Positions 1-9,829 of a stretch of DNA of 64,000 nt are shown one piece after another. How positions within the stretch are numbered: position 1 is the stretch's first letter; each line of letters starts with the position of its first letter. The DNA comes from Arion vulgaris (lineage: Eukaryota; Mollusca; Gastropoda; Stylommatophora; Arionidae), in assembly GCA_020796225.1 (NCBI GenBank), contig CM036754.1:13159867-13223866 (forward strand), written 5' to 3'. Below the pieces are notes generated by a model. The model was not told the origin of the DNA, made no database searches, and saw only the letters and a list, made by a program, of their open reading frames with translations. Position numbers and translations under genes: made by a program.

Positions 1-440
1 TGAATCTGAAGTTTGACCATAACTTTTGATTGTACATGTGTCCGCTCACTTTATTTTATTTTAACTTAAGGAGCAGACTGTCTTTCTATGCTTGGTCAAA
101 AGCTTTCTCCATATCAGTTCATATCATTGTAGTTGTTATCTTTTTTCTTTTAAAAGACATCTTGTACTTCTTGAACAATTAGAAAAGCCAGCTTGCTGAT
201 TCAGCAGAACTGTGTTTGTCTCCAGAAAGCAAATCAATCTTATGTTGACTTGGCATTCCATGAGCTTGCTGAACAGACTGCTAGTCAAGCTCATTGGTCT
301 ATAGATGTCAACTTTTTTACTTTCATTTTGAACAGAGAAGATGTTTTCCATATCTATGGTACCAGTCGTCTACCTCAGCTAATGATGAATAAATATATCA
401 ATTGTTCTATCTTTGCTAATGGTCCAAGGTGAGTCAGCAT
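1..440 (-). pseudogene. Reverse transcriptase fragment of a non-LTR retrotransposon
   Basis: Read on the minus strand, about 350-136 encodes a stretch with YRPMSLTSSLFSKLMECQVN and LLNQQAGF, the region before motif A of jockey/CR1-type reverse transcriptases. Further along (about 115-60) another frame gives DMEKAFDQA followed by a stop and KDSLLLKLK, which is RT motif A (D-x-x-K-A-F-D). Stops and frame changes show it is dead. It lies downstream of the last visible TAMM41 exon and probably in an intron of that gene. The clade is not determined. Confidence 0.75.
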
Positions 441-744
441 TTCATTTGGGATGTCATCTAAGGCTGGGTGATTTCTTGGAATTCAATATTGCTAATTGAA
501 ACGTATGAGGATCTTCCTGTTTGTCTCATCTGTGTCTTCTTTGAACCTCTCTACTTCTTACCGTATCCTGTTTCTATCCACTTTGAGACTGGCAATGCTT
601 TGTAATGTTGCATTTAAGTGGTTCCATCTTTCTCAATGGTTTAACTAGACCAAGTTTGCTTGCTGTGTTCCTTTAGTTATTTCCCTTAGCCCCATAGTTA
701 TAAACATTTATTATGTTCCCATTTATATTCACTGAATGACTTAC

Positions 745-882
745 TTTGTTCTTGTCTTCTGCTAAACCCATTCGAATGTCACCAGCATAAGATAGACTTG
801 CAACTTTGGTGTAGAACTGTTCTTCTGTAAACACATCTGGCAATAGTAGCAAAGCTGCATGAACAGCACTGCGAAGGTTCAT
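745..882 (-). CDS. tamm41: tamm41 exon 3
   Basis: 138 nt, 46 codons, phase 0 at both ends. The acceptor is TTTATAAACAG at 883-893 and the donor GTAAGT starts at 744. It encodes MNLRSAVHAALLLLPDVF and LSYAGDIRMGLAEDKNK, matching the Tam41 segment NLKSAV..LP..F..LSYSGDFRM. Confidence 0.92.
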
Positions 883-3800
883 CTGTTTATAAAGGACCAA
901 AAATGTCACTTTGAACTGTTCATCTTTCGGGAGGAAAAAAGGTCAAGTTGTTTTACAAAGCCAAATTAATCTTGTCCTCTACTAAACCCATTCTAATATC
1001 TATCATAAACATAAGATAGACTTGCAACTTTGGTGTAGAATTATTCTTCTGTACATAAATCTAACAACAAAAGTAGACCTGCCTGAGATTGTTTTTGTGT
1101 AACTTGTAAAATTTGCTGAAATCATGTTTAGACAGTTCGTTCTTGTTACTAGAATGTCTTTAAACTAAATTTCTGTACTGCTTGTGTAATACTGCTTTCT
1201 AGAGTGCTGTAGGACAGGGGGGACATGAGCCTGAGAAATTTAGTGGCTGCGTGGCTAGTGCAGTCACCATGAAACTGTTCAGGTTAGGAATTGTTCTTTA
1301 TGTCATAGACAGAAAAAACTCCCTGACCTTACCGGGGATCGAACCCTGGCCTCCTGAAGATAACCTTACTAAAATATCTGATTTCTCAAAGTTGAAAGCT
1401 AACCTTCATGAGATCTAGTCCATGACACACACAATCCATAAGTCTAGACTGGCTGACATGTCGGCAAACAACAACTTGGAACAACTATTTAAACTGTCAC
1501 CTTTACAATGTACAGTATCACCATCATCCAATAGCTTGCGCTGAGCAAAACTTTGCTACCCTAACAGTCCTTTGAAATTTTTTCTATCCCAACTGCCAGA
1601 TGACCCACCTTTGCAGCTATCACGACATTCCAAATTACAGTTAGGGTTAAGTTTCTTCAAGGGTAGTCTGCTATTGTTTTCCTTCCTGGCGGTGATCACA
1701 ATGGTCCATGACCGTAGCTATTGTCCCTATTACAGAGATCCCTGCCTACCATCGTGAGTTTTCAGATCATAACCATTAACACTCTAACGTCGGCTGCTCT
1801 CATCCTCAAGACCAATCTACAAAACTCAAATAACTATCCTAGCTGCTATCACATTTATAATGTTTAATCTACAAGTAGTAGTAGCATGTTCCATGCAGAA
1901 CATTGTTTTCACCACAGGCTGCCTGAAAAACTCTATCTCTAGCAAGTTCTCCTGCCTCCTCCAGTGTCATTTCAAAGTTTATTTGATGTCCTGCTGCCAC
2001 TTCTGTCTTGATCATGCCCTGCCTCGTACTCCAGAAGCCATTCCTTTCATTACCTTTCTTTCCAAACCACTGTGAGGTTTAACATGGCCAAAATATTTAA
2101 TCTTCTGGGACATGATGTTATATATGAGTCAATGCTCCATTATATGCAGGTCTTGTAGGATATCTTTGTTTTTTCTCTTCTCTGTCCAGGATGTTCTAAG
2201 AACCTTTCTGTAACACCCTGTTTCAAAAGCTTCAATTTTGTTCTTTAATGTTTGTGTAATGTTTGTGTTAATTCACATTCATATTTGACCATAGAGAATA
2301 TGCATGTTCTCAGAAGTTTTACTTTTGTTTGTTTCTTTGATTGTGTCCTACAATCTACAAAACTAAAATAACAATCCTAGCTGTTGTCATCTTTATAATG
2401 TACAATCTACGAAACTAAACTAACTAAAAAATGTTGATAGCACTACCTTCATGGCCATTAAAAGATCCTCGTTTGTTGGAATGACAATCAAACTGACAGG
2501 TTTGTGCATACGGCCGCTAATGTAAAGTGATTCCCAATCCAAGAGATCTGTTATAAGTCTGGCTGTACTAATTACACCATATTTGACCAATCTTCCTTCC
2601 ATAGGTACAAGAGTATTGAAATATGTGCCAGCACCATATCTGCAACAAAATATTAGAAAAAATGTCGGTAGAAAACTATAACCAGCTATTTAAAAATGTA
2701 CAAGTAGATATTTAAAAACCCATCAAGTCGGTTCAGTGATGAGAGCTTCAAATACTTATCTAGTACTTTGTTCTATTATATATTTTTATCGCCTGTGTGA
2801 TGCCGGGGCGTGAAGAGTAGTGACACTGAGACCTACAAAGCATGTCATAAGAGATGACTGAGATAGGGGTCTAGGGAAACTACCCTAGTAAATAAAAAGC
2901 ATCTCAGAAATTGGATTTGCTGGCCTGCTTGCAGGCATCAAACTGGTGCAACATACAATCGCTCTTAGGCTTAGCTCACATACAAATCGCAAAGAGTGGT
3001 TTAACAAGTGATCGATATGGAGCGTTCAAAGAAAAACAATATTTTTATAAAGATGATTTTGTATAGAAGTCTTATTGTACACGTTACATAGGGCCTACAA
3101 ACAATTTCTCCACACATCTCTATCCAGGGCAACACGCTCAATCTCTTTTATAAAATTGTGTCCGATATTTCTCACCTCTCTCAATGAAGTTTGTTTGTTT
3201 CAGGGTTTCCCAATGGTGTCCTTTCTTTCTTGAACCACTTGACCCTTTTGTGATTATTTGATAATTTCTTCTCAGAGCATGCCCAACATATCTTCACGGC
3301 ATGTTGGGACAGAAACCTTGCTTGAATTACATTGATAAACAAAGAATGAAGTGGTTTGGCCCCTTAATAAGAATGCTTCACTGTATACAGTCTTCCAAAA
3401 CAGACCATCAGGAAAGAAGTTGAGAGGAAGATCATGAAAAAGATGGATAGATGACATATCAGAATCCTATCAAAAAGCAAAAATAACTGTCAGCCAAGCC
3501 ACTAGAGCAGCGAGACAAAAAAACTATGACACTGGGCAACAACCAGGTAACAGTGTGACTACGAAAGAAGACGAAACAAACACACAGTATTTATGCTGTT
3601 AGCAAAATGGCATAACTCACCTTTCCTGGATTCTTGTGACACTATTAGATCCAAAATGTTTCAAGAAGGAATAATGATGAGGATGCTTCTTTATGTTGAG
3701 TCGGTGCCACTTCTTAGGTTTATCAACCACAAAGATAAAATCTAACATGTTCTTGGATGAATCTAAACTATTCTGTTGTTGAATTGCCCCTGAGCCATAT

Positions 3801-4201
3801 GCAAATGCTAACTGTATACCTTCAGGAAAGGATTCTACTATGCGATTATACAGTATTCGTTGTGGACTTTGCTCTACTTCTACTAGAGAACTTGTATCTA
3901 CAAATAATTGACTTTTTTCATTTGAATTTTTAAATTTTTTATCATTCTTATCTGCTCCAGTATGTTTATGTTGAAGCGAAAAGTTAGAGACTGGTCTTAC
4001 AAATTTCAGCTGGGAATCATGTTTAAAATTATTGAAGTGAATACAAGAGGACATATATTTCAGATTTACGGAGCTGGGCACGGTTCGATGACATGACAAA
4101 CTCAAATGTCTCCAATGAAGGTTACAAACAAAATTGCTGTTTCTTACTCTTAAATACAACAATTTAGAACTGCTACAATACGATACTATTTTAAGTGACA
4201 T
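745..4201 (-). CDS. tamm41: TAMM41-like mitochondrial CDP-diacylglycerol synthase (5' three exons)
   Basis: Coding exons on the minus strand are 4201-3621, 2639-2447 and 882-745: 581+193+138 nt = 304 codons with consistent phases (2, 0, 0). Tam41 is a peripheral protein of the mitochondrial inner membrane that makes CDP-diacylglycerol from phosphatidic acid and CTP, the first step toward cardiolipin. Residues 1-110 are poorly conserved and basic and start like a mitochondrial presequence. The nucleotidyltransferase core follows, with YGSG at 135-138 and NMLDFIFVVD at 151-160, the glycine-rich and acidic metal-binding motifs. YGAGTYFN, RLVKYGVIS and LSYAGDIRMG follow in the family order. The last visible exon ends at a GTAAGT donor, and the C-terminal exon or exons must lie beyond position 1. 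Introns contain SINEs and retroelement relics. The start ATG at 4201 is the first in the open frame; an upstream exon cannot be excluded. Confidence 0.92.
972..1085 (-). pseudogene. Decayed duplicate of tamm41 exon 3
   Basis: About 110 bp here align closely with the neighbouring exon 3. Both contain the plus-strand run ATAAGATAGACTTGCAACTT and then TTGGTGTAGAA, plus the flanking CTAAACCCATTC block. This copy has a small insertion in the middle (ATATCTATCATAAACATAAG against ATGTCACCAGCATAAG) and several substitutions, including ones that disrupt the LLLLP segment. It reads as a local tandem duplication of the exon that has decayed, lying in the intron just upstream (minus strand) of the intact exon. 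Confidence 0.75.
1190..1385 (-). mobile_element. tRNA-headed SINE, family E, copy 1
   Basis: On the minus strand the element starts with a tRNA-like head containing a perfect B box (GGTTCGATCC in GGGTTCGATCCCCGGTAAGG). It continues with a body shared with the copy at 50585-50775: AACCTGAACAGTTTC, then GACTGCACTA, then TCCTACA. It lies in a TAMM41 intron. Confidence 0.7.
1672..1800. repeat. Dispersed repeat, copy 1
   Basis: The block TTCCTTCCTGGC.GTGATCA..TGGTCCATGACCGTAG..ATTGTC and the following TTACAGAGAT ... CGTGAGTTTT recur at 8666-8800. In the minus-strand sense it may be part of a retroelement 3' region; the family was not identified. Confidence 0.5.
1870..2335 (-). pseudogene. Non-LTR retrotransposon C-terminal tail
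   Basis: The minus-strand translation shows SWTEKRKNKDILQDL, KYFGHVKPHSGLERKVM and a basic RGRxxRxxWQQDIK segment in broken frames. This is the conserved tail after the RT domain of an RTE-like family that recurs many times in this window (49345-49690, 55475-56300, 58990-59280). It lies in the intron between tamm41 exons 3 and 2. Confidence 0.7.
2447..2639 (-). CDS. tamm41: tamm41 exon 2
   Basis: 193 nt. The acceptor TTTTGTTGCAG ends at 2640 and the donor GTAGTG starts at 2446. The split codon AG|A joins exon 1 to give ...IQER-YGAGTYFN, a highly conserved Tam41 junction. RLVKYGVIST, LLDWESLYISGRMHKPV and IPTNEDLLMAMK follow, all in family order. Confidence 0.93.
2785..3040 (+). mobile_element. 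SINE with conserved core (family M), copy 1
   Basis: The order of blocks is: GCCTGTGTGATGCCGGGGC, a core GCATGTCATAAGAGATGACT (degenerate here), CTAGGGAAACTACCCTAGTAAATAAAAAGCAT, ACATACAAATC, GAGTGGTTTAACAAGTG, and GATATGGAGCGTTC before an A-rich tail. The same blocks recur at 15178-15545, 24832-25090, 25985-26238, 28395-28655 and 58520-58985. The core resembles, from memory, the Nin-DC/MetaSINE type of conserved SINE domain. Confidence 0.75.
3083..3290 (-). pseudogene. Retrotransposon tail, LRRND family
   Basis: The minus strand encodes fragments such as NIGHNF, IERVALDRDVWRNCL and KGSRK-like basic stretches with stops. They match the better preserved copies at 38745-39330 and 44690-45102 (DIERIAQDRAVWRNCL). 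It is a 3' fragment of a non-LTR element. Confidence 0.65.
3295..3590 (+). pseudogene. Retrotransposon tail of another family
   Basis: Plus-strand frames contain NYIDKQRMKWFG, NRPSGKKLRGRS, RKRWIDDISESYQKA and AARQKNYD, with one frameshift and a stop. This is the W-F-G-H ... G-R-P/S-R-x-x-W pattern typical of the C-terminus of non-LTR retrotransposon ORF2. It directly abuts tamm41 exon 1 on its intron side. Confidence 0.65.
3621..4201 (-). CDS. tamm41: tamm41 exon 1 (start codon)
   Basis: 581 nt from ATG at 4201 to the donor GTGAGT at 3620. It encodes the presequence-like N-terminus (MSLKIVSYCSSSKLLYLRVR), a long low-conservation linker and the start of the catalytic domain. The linker of about 110 residues before ILYNRIVESFP is long for the family, so the true start could be a later ATG such as the codon for Met50. 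Confidence 0.88.
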
Positions 4202-4517
4202 TTCTGGCAGCTAGTTCATTACTAAAACTATTTATCCTAACAAATGCACACACAAAAACTGTCTCTTCCTGGTCAAAGCAAAACTGTGTAGGATCAGATG
4301 AAGCAACACTCTAACAACGTATTAGAATATGTGTTCATATGTGACAAGGCACATATGTATGCACTGATTATGTTTGTAATTTCTCACAGTTTGTGTAGAT
4401 TTATAACAATGATATAGTTCAGTTCTCGTCACATCACATCCTGGCTGTTGGTGCTGAGCTTACTACCAGCATGTCCTACTGCTGTCAGTCTCGGTAGTTA
4501 GTAAACTGCTGTGGACA
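4202..4517. other. 5' flank of tamm41
   Basis: This stretch lies between the TAMM41 start codon and a minisatellite. It must contain the 5' UTR and core promoter of TAMM41, but I see no convincing TATA box or initiator. It is AT-rich and has no open frame of note. Confidence 0.4.
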
Positions 4518-4915
4518 AGTGTTGTATGTCTGTAAGTATATTACATCAACAAGTGTAGTATGTCTGTAAGTATATTACATCAACAAGTGTAGTATGTCTG
4601 TAAGTATATTACATCAACAAGTGTAGTATGTCTGTAAGTATATTACATCAACAAATGTGGTATATCTGTAAGTATATTACATCAACAAATGTGGTATGTC
4701 TGTAAGTATATTACATCAACAAATGTGTAGTATGTCTGTAAGTATATTACATCAACAAATGTGTAGTATGTCTGTAAGTATATTACATCAACAAGTGTAG
4801 TATGTCTGTAAGTATATTACATCAACAAGTGTAGTATGTCTGTAAGTATATGACATCAAGTGTAGTATGTCTGTAAGTAAAGTGGATTAACAAATGTAGC
4901 ATGTCTGTAAATAGT
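4518..4915. repeat. 34-bp minisatellite
   Basis: About 11 copies of a 34-bp unit containing GTAGTATGTCTGTAAGTATA followed by TTACATCAACAA. Some units gain two bases (AATGTGTAGT against AAGTGTAGT), and the last two are degenerate. It lies about 0.3 kb upstream of the TAMM41 start codon. Confidence 0.9.
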
Positions 4916-5289
4916 TTACATTCAAAGAGTTAAGAAGCATATAATCATTGCAGTATTATATTCACTACATTTAAACAGTATGTTATCATCATCATCAAAA
5001 ACTTGTTCTGAGCACAAATTTGTCATGCGGAGTTATTTCCTCAATTTTTAAACAGTTAATTCAAGGGAGGTAAAATAAAATCCTTACTACTCGTCAATAA
5101 ATAAACATATATATATTATTGTATACTAAACTGAAGAAAATTGGACAACCCAATAGAATAACAAAGTTGAAAAGTAGTAGAAGTAAAACAGTAGAAATAA
5201 AACTAGAAAGACTTCTTATAAAGGAAGCAACTCTATGGCGCAGTGTGCGGCTAATAGCGTGCAATGGATTTCCGCCATGGCACAGTGCG

Positions 5290-6350
5290 CGGCTTAAAGT
5301 GTGGAAAGAGTTAACAGTCCTTCAGAATTTCTCTCGCTCATAGGCCAAATGTCTCACCTCTGCAGTCGTCATGTTCAAACCATCAGTTACATCCTGAATC
5401 CACCTTCTTCGTTGTCTCCTCCTTCCATAATGGTCTTCTCTGCCTGCGTGCCCAGCGTGTTCGTAGCGCGTCGGACTACGGGTGACTAGTCTTCTGTAAG
5501 TGCGGGTTCAACTCCGCGGACTGGCAGAAAAGCTACAGGTTCCCCAGATTTACGGTGTTCGTGGCACCGAGCCAAAGGGTTACAATGTCCATGACACCGA
5601 GCCGAAGAGCTTTCAGCTCAAGTGCTTCTGGATCGAAAAAATAAAAAAAAATAAATGGTCTTCTCTAACCTTTTGTGTCGCTTTATATATTCCAAAATAC
5701 TTCAATTTTCTCATTCTTATTTGTAACATCAGCCAGTTTATTTGATTTTGAGTTCTTTCTGGATAGATCTATTTGTTCTTCTCTCTGTCCATAATATACA
5801 GAGGACTCTTATGTAACACTTACACTCAAAAGCACATATATGTTTTTCCACTGCCTTATTAAATGTACATGCTTCGCAACCATATGTTGCTACTGGGAAT
5901 ATGCATGCTCTTAGTATTCTGATCTTTGTTTTCCTATCAGTTCCATTCTATGCTGTTTTGGTTGTTTAATATTTTTAAACAGTGTGTGCTATTAGTTTAA
6001 ATTGGTTTATTTTCTCTATATTTACTGTAAATTGCAGCAAATGTCAAGGTCAATGACAGTTTAGTGATAATTTTTCTTCTTGTTTCTGCATATATATTCA
6101 CTTTTGTCATGCTAAATTGGAATATAAGATCACTTAGGCAATCATTATTCACATCTCTTGTGAACTCTTTCAAGTTTCTCTGATACAGTACAGTTCATCA
6201 GCTCTAATGTCAATCTCTTGTTGAACGAACCGAACATCTTTTATTTCCCTCTACCTTCCTCGATATCTTCTTCTCTCTGTATCATGTATGCTACTTGTTG
6301 TCACAATACCATATTGAATATGTTCAAAACCTCATTTTCGCATCGGCATC
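5290..6350 (-). pseudogene. RTE-like retrotransposon 3' region, split by a SINE
   Basis: Minus-strand fragments match the copy at 55475-56300 almost block for block: the plus-strand runs CAGTCCTTCAGAATTTCTCTC, TTCAAACCATCAGTTACATC and TGTCCATAATATACAGAGGA all recur there. It encodes the WTEKR, KYFGHIK and RRRW-type tail in broken frames. A tRNA-headed SINE (5442-5653) interrupts it. Confidence 0.75.
5442..5653 (+). mobile_element. tRNA-headed SINE, family A, copy 1, with 13-bp duplication
   Basis: The element has a tRNA-like head with A box (TAGCGCGTCGG) and B box (GGGTTCAACTCC), then a body with TACAGGTTCCCCAGATTTAC, TGGCACCGAGCC and TTTCAGCTCAAGTGCTTCTGG, then an A-rich tail. An exact 13-bp direct repeat, AATGGTCTTCTCT, flanks it (5429-5441 and 5654-5666). 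This shows target-primed insertion into the surrounding RTE copy. Other copies are at 9400-9550, 26535-26730 and 62655-62870. Confidence 0.92.
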
Positions 6351-6477
6351 AGTGTCCTAAAATTTATTTGATTGCAATGCTTGTGTAACTATAACGTAAG
6401 TAATAGTAATAACTAACTTCCTATGCTAATAGTAAATTATGTAATACTCTTCTGCGTTCTCACTAGATTGGGATTTC

Positions 6478-6745
6478 GGATTCTCTACTAAAGGCAGCCG
6501 TCTGCATCAGATTGTCAGCCACGCCATACAGTTTGTCTTGGCGCTGGTGTAAGTGGGCCACCTCTTTCTTCTCAGGTCTGCATACTGTGGGCAGTTCTAT
6601 AGGATATGTTCTGTTGTCATACTCGCCAAGCCACGGCCCACAAATCGTTGATGTCTATCTTGAATTTAGTGTACAGGTGGTGTCCCGTCTGCTGTGACCC
6701 GTCCGGAGGCGAAGTATGGCTGTCTGGTCCCCTCTGGACAGTTGG
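6478..6745 (-). pseudogene. RNase H-proximal tail of a non-LTR element
   Basis: The minus strand reads fragments resembling QPYFASGRVTADGT, HQRFVGRG and TTEHI, parallel to the RLRTGHNKLRAHMF ... C.C ... TAEHVL segment of the element at 42300-43400. It is heavily mutated. It is cut at its 5' side (high coordinate) by the MITE at 6748. Confidence 0.5.
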
Positions 6746-6747
6746 TA

Positions 6748-7626
6748 TAGTCCGTTCAACAACTCATGCCCACAGTCCAAAGCGAATTGTAGCAAAACCA
6801 TCTATTCCACAGCAGCGAAACTTTGCACACAATCTTAGAATTATACCGACGCAAATGTCTGATGGAAGAAATTGCTATAGGAAACCTGGATTTTGTAATA
6901 TAACGGTTTCCTTTGATGTTGGCGGCATATTTGGCAAGTCTGATACAGCATTTTAGTTTTTACAGTAAACGCACACATATGACATTTGATGTCAAGTCTC
7001 ATTCAAAGGCGTATTATCCCAGCTCATACATGGGGCCAATGTTGATACTTCAATGGTATCATGAAATAAACAAGAAATGTAGACATAGTTGTATTATTGT
7101 TTTTTTAAATAGTGTCGGAAATGCGTATAACATTAATGACACTTTTTGCATTGTAATAAATTTGCACTTCAAACTCATTATGTATGTTAAATCAATGACT
7201 GTCAACAATATAGAAGTCAACAATATTACAAAATAACTTCACACTAATTTCGATATACGCCTTTAACTAAATGTCCGTCTCGCACTAATGACGTCAATTC
7301 TTTACCAAGTTCAAGCCCGAGTCGTTATGGTGGCCGAAAAATGCAAGAACTTTTCAAAAACCGTGAATTTCGCCCTGAATGTTGCTATTTTTGTAATAAA
7401 TGTATTAAATTGCTGTAAACATGAGTTTTCTTCAACCATGCCAACAAAGGCGTTAAATATATAGCACAAAGAAGGAAACTTCTAGATGGTATGATTGTTT
7501 GAATGGCAAAAATATTTTGTAGCGTCGGGAACATGTGTAGTTCACATGCAAGTTTTCAAGTTATTTCATCAAATGGTTACAAAGATACAAATTTTTATCT
7601 GTGGGCATGACAAGTTGAACGGACTA
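6748..7626. mobile_element. Non-autonomous TA-target element (Tc1/mariner-type), 879 bp
   Basis: The ends are inverted repeats of about 28 bp: TAGTCCGTTCAAC..CTCATGCCCACAG at the left, and its complement CTGTGGGCATGAC..GTTGAACGGACTA at the right. TA flanks both sides (6746-6747 and 7627-7628). There is no transposase frame inside; open frames are at most about 107 codons and unrecognised. A Tc1/mariner affiliation rests on the TA target only. Confidence 0.85.
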
Positions 7627-7628
7627 TA

Positions 7629-8025
7629 ATATCCATTGTCCTTGTGTTCTGAGTGTTCTTTATCCCATTTTGCTTTGTTGTGCCATTATATTATTCATTA
7701 TACAAGAAAACAACAAAAAACACTTATAAAAGTACTAAACTAAACTAAAGCAATGAGGAATGCTCTTTAAAAAATCATGATTAGTGGAAGTAGACAAATA
7801 AATGTAGTTCAACTAACTTCGATCTTGGAAAGTTGACCATGTATCAAACGACAAGTAAACTTCAGTACTTCAAGTTTACAAAAGCGATCAGTTGAGTTGT
7901 ATGTTGTAACGCTTCTGATGTTTTCAATCTGTACTGGAAAATAAAAAGGGGAGATTATCACTAATTTTTTTTCTAAGTGACCGGCCTTGTTAAATGATAG
8001 ATATCATCATCAAGGTGCGTATCCT
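7629..8025. other. No gene seen
   Basis: AT-rich unique-looking sequence with no supported coding or RNA feature. Confidence 0.4.
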
Positions 8026-8029
8026 TTAT

Positions 8030-8260
8030 AGGACGTTGCTCTCTTTGCAGCACATCTGAAATTCACTCACTCTTGCCAGTTCACCCACTTCGTCGATGGT
8101 CATGTTCATGGTTTCTTTAATATCTTGTAGCCATCTTCTTCTTGGTCTGCGTCCTGGGACCCTGCCCTCTAATATTTTCTTTCCATGCCATCGTGACGCT
8201 TGATGTGATTAAAGTATGTAACTTTTCTGTATAGTATATTGTTCTGGTCTAGCAATGATA
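8030..8260 (-). pseudogene. RTE-like retrotransposon tail
   Basis: The minus strand shows YFNHIKRHDGMERKI, a Gly-Arg-rich PGRRPRRRWLQDIKET-type segment and VGELARVSEF, with frameshifts. These match the conserved C-terminal tail of the RTE-like family elsewhere in the window. Confidence 0.7.
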
Positions 8261-8660
8261 AACTCTGCTGAAATATCACATCCTGATGACTTTTCCGTTT
8301 CATTTTTTTGGGATTGTCTATTGAATTTCTGCTAATGACGGTTTCGGCTCTTTCTCTGTGATTATTTAAGTGTTTGCTTAATTGCCCTAATCATCTCTGT
8401 TCACATACATTTCGCTATAACATCCATCTGTTGAGAATTGTTTATTGTTCTGTCAGGGTTTTTACCACACTGTATTTTATTGCATTTACGAGCTTTGATT
8501 TAATTTCTGTTAACATTTCCTGCTTTCTCCCGATGTTCTTCAAACCTTGCACAATGATCTTGTGGGTATTGTTTGTTTTTATCTCTGCTCATGTTCTTTC
8601 TCATTTCTTTTGTTATTTCTGTTAAGTTTGTCTAGGTATCTTCTCAGAAGTTAGTATGTC
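8261..8660. other. No gene seen
   Basis: T-rich on the plus strand. An 83-codon frame is hydrophobic but has no recognisable domain and no splice or promoter context. Probably decayed repeat. Confidence 0.35.
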
Positions 8661-8665
8661 ATTGC

Positions 8666-8800
8666 TTTCCTTCCTGGCAGTGATCATGCTGGTCCATGAC
8701 CGTAGTCATTGTCTCTATTACAGAGATTCTGTGCATACCGTCGTGAGTTTTGAGAACAAAACCATTGGCACTATAGGCTGCTCCCTCACTCATCCACCAC
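8666..8800. repeat. Dispersed repeat, copy 2
   Basis: Second copy of the block at 1672-1800 (TTTCCTTCCTGGCAGTGATCA then GGTCCATGACCGTAGTCATT). The family is unidentified. Confidence 0.5.
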
Positions 8801-9184
8801 ATGCTCTCACGACTTCCTGTTATCCTGTCGGCTGGGTGGGTGTCACTAAACAGGAACTCCACCTTGTCCAAGAGTGTCCCGTAGATTAGCGGAGGGAAGG
8901 AAACGCCTCAATCTCCTTTGGTAGTGGTTTACTTCTACCCCAACTGTTTAAATGTCATATCTCATCTGTATTTCTTCTCCATAAAAGCCATGTCTTGTGC
9001 CCTTACATCTGGGTACATGTTCTAGAAATGAGTCCCTACCACAGTCGTTTCGGACAGTTTGTTTGTGTATTTGTTGGGACCCATGTGTGTACAAGTTTGC
9101 GGCACAGACCTGCCTCTTCTAGATCATTCTGGATAAAAAACAATGACTCACCATGTCTTGGAATTATTAATTTCCAAATCAATT

Positions 9185-9345
9185 TGCAGTGAAATATTTT
9201 TCCAACCGTAACAACTCTCAGATCGACCAGGCCTCAATTGTGTATCAGGAAAAACACTGGGAAGTTAAGGCGGCTGGCGTGATGTTGACAACATCACTAA
9301 TTGTGTGCCGGTGGTCAATGAAATATACGGACCTTGACCAAATGG
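9185..9345 (+). mobile_element. SINE family B, copy 1 (3' part)
   Basis: Shares the blocks TTTCC..CCGTAAC, CTCAATTG.GTA.CAGGAAAA, CACTG.GAAG and GTGTGCC..TGGTCAATGAAA with the better copies at 13625-13855 and 46850-47075. The tRNA-like head is missing or too decayed. Confidence 0.65.
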
Positions 9346-9399
9346 GCTGTGTGGTCATCTAAGATACAAAAGCTGTTAAGTAAAAAGGTTTTATTAAGT

Positions 9400-9550
9400 T
9401 AATGAGCGTTCATAGCGCGTGTGACAGGTGACAAGCCCCCTGTGAGTGCGGTTCAATTCCTGGGTTGGAAAAAAGCCAGTTTCTCCAGATGTAGGGTGTT
9501 CATGGCACCGAGCCGAAAGCTCAAGTGCTTCTGGATACAAAAAAAAATTA
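9400..9550 (+). mobile_element. tRNA-headed SINE, family A, copy 2
   Basis: A box TAGCGCGTGTG, B box GGTTCAATTCC, then the body GTGTTCATGGCACCGAGCCG and AAGCTCAAGTGCTTCTGGAT with an A-rich tail. It is diverged from the copy at 5442-5653. Confidence 0.8.
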
Positions 9551-9599
9551 AGTTAATGAACACATCAAATGATACATTAGGGGGTATCTGCGACTAAAC

Positions 9600-9825
9600 C
9601 TTTGTCTTGCATTACATAAGTCATTGACTCAAATTCGGACAGCGCTGTTCTGTTCACGAGTGCATTTTTTGCAGATACCTCTAGGATTGTTGCCAGATCT
9701 ACGGAGTTCGTGCGTTGTGCAATACTCTGTGTAGATGGCTTGCCATTTCTGCGAAGAGACCCAGCAATATGGGGTAAAACCTAGTGCAATAAAGTCAATC
9801 CTTTAGCTTTATATCAAATGATAGA
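9600..9825 (+). mobile_element. SINE family D, copy 1
   Basis: Contains TCAAATTCGGAC (remnant of a tRNA B box), CTGTTCTGTTCACGAGTGCA, CTAGGATTGTTGCC, CTACGGAGTTCGTG and ATATGGGGTAAAACCT. All are found in reverse at 51360-51600 and, more decayed, at 15560-15835. Confidence 0.75.
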
Positions 9826-9829
9826 AATA

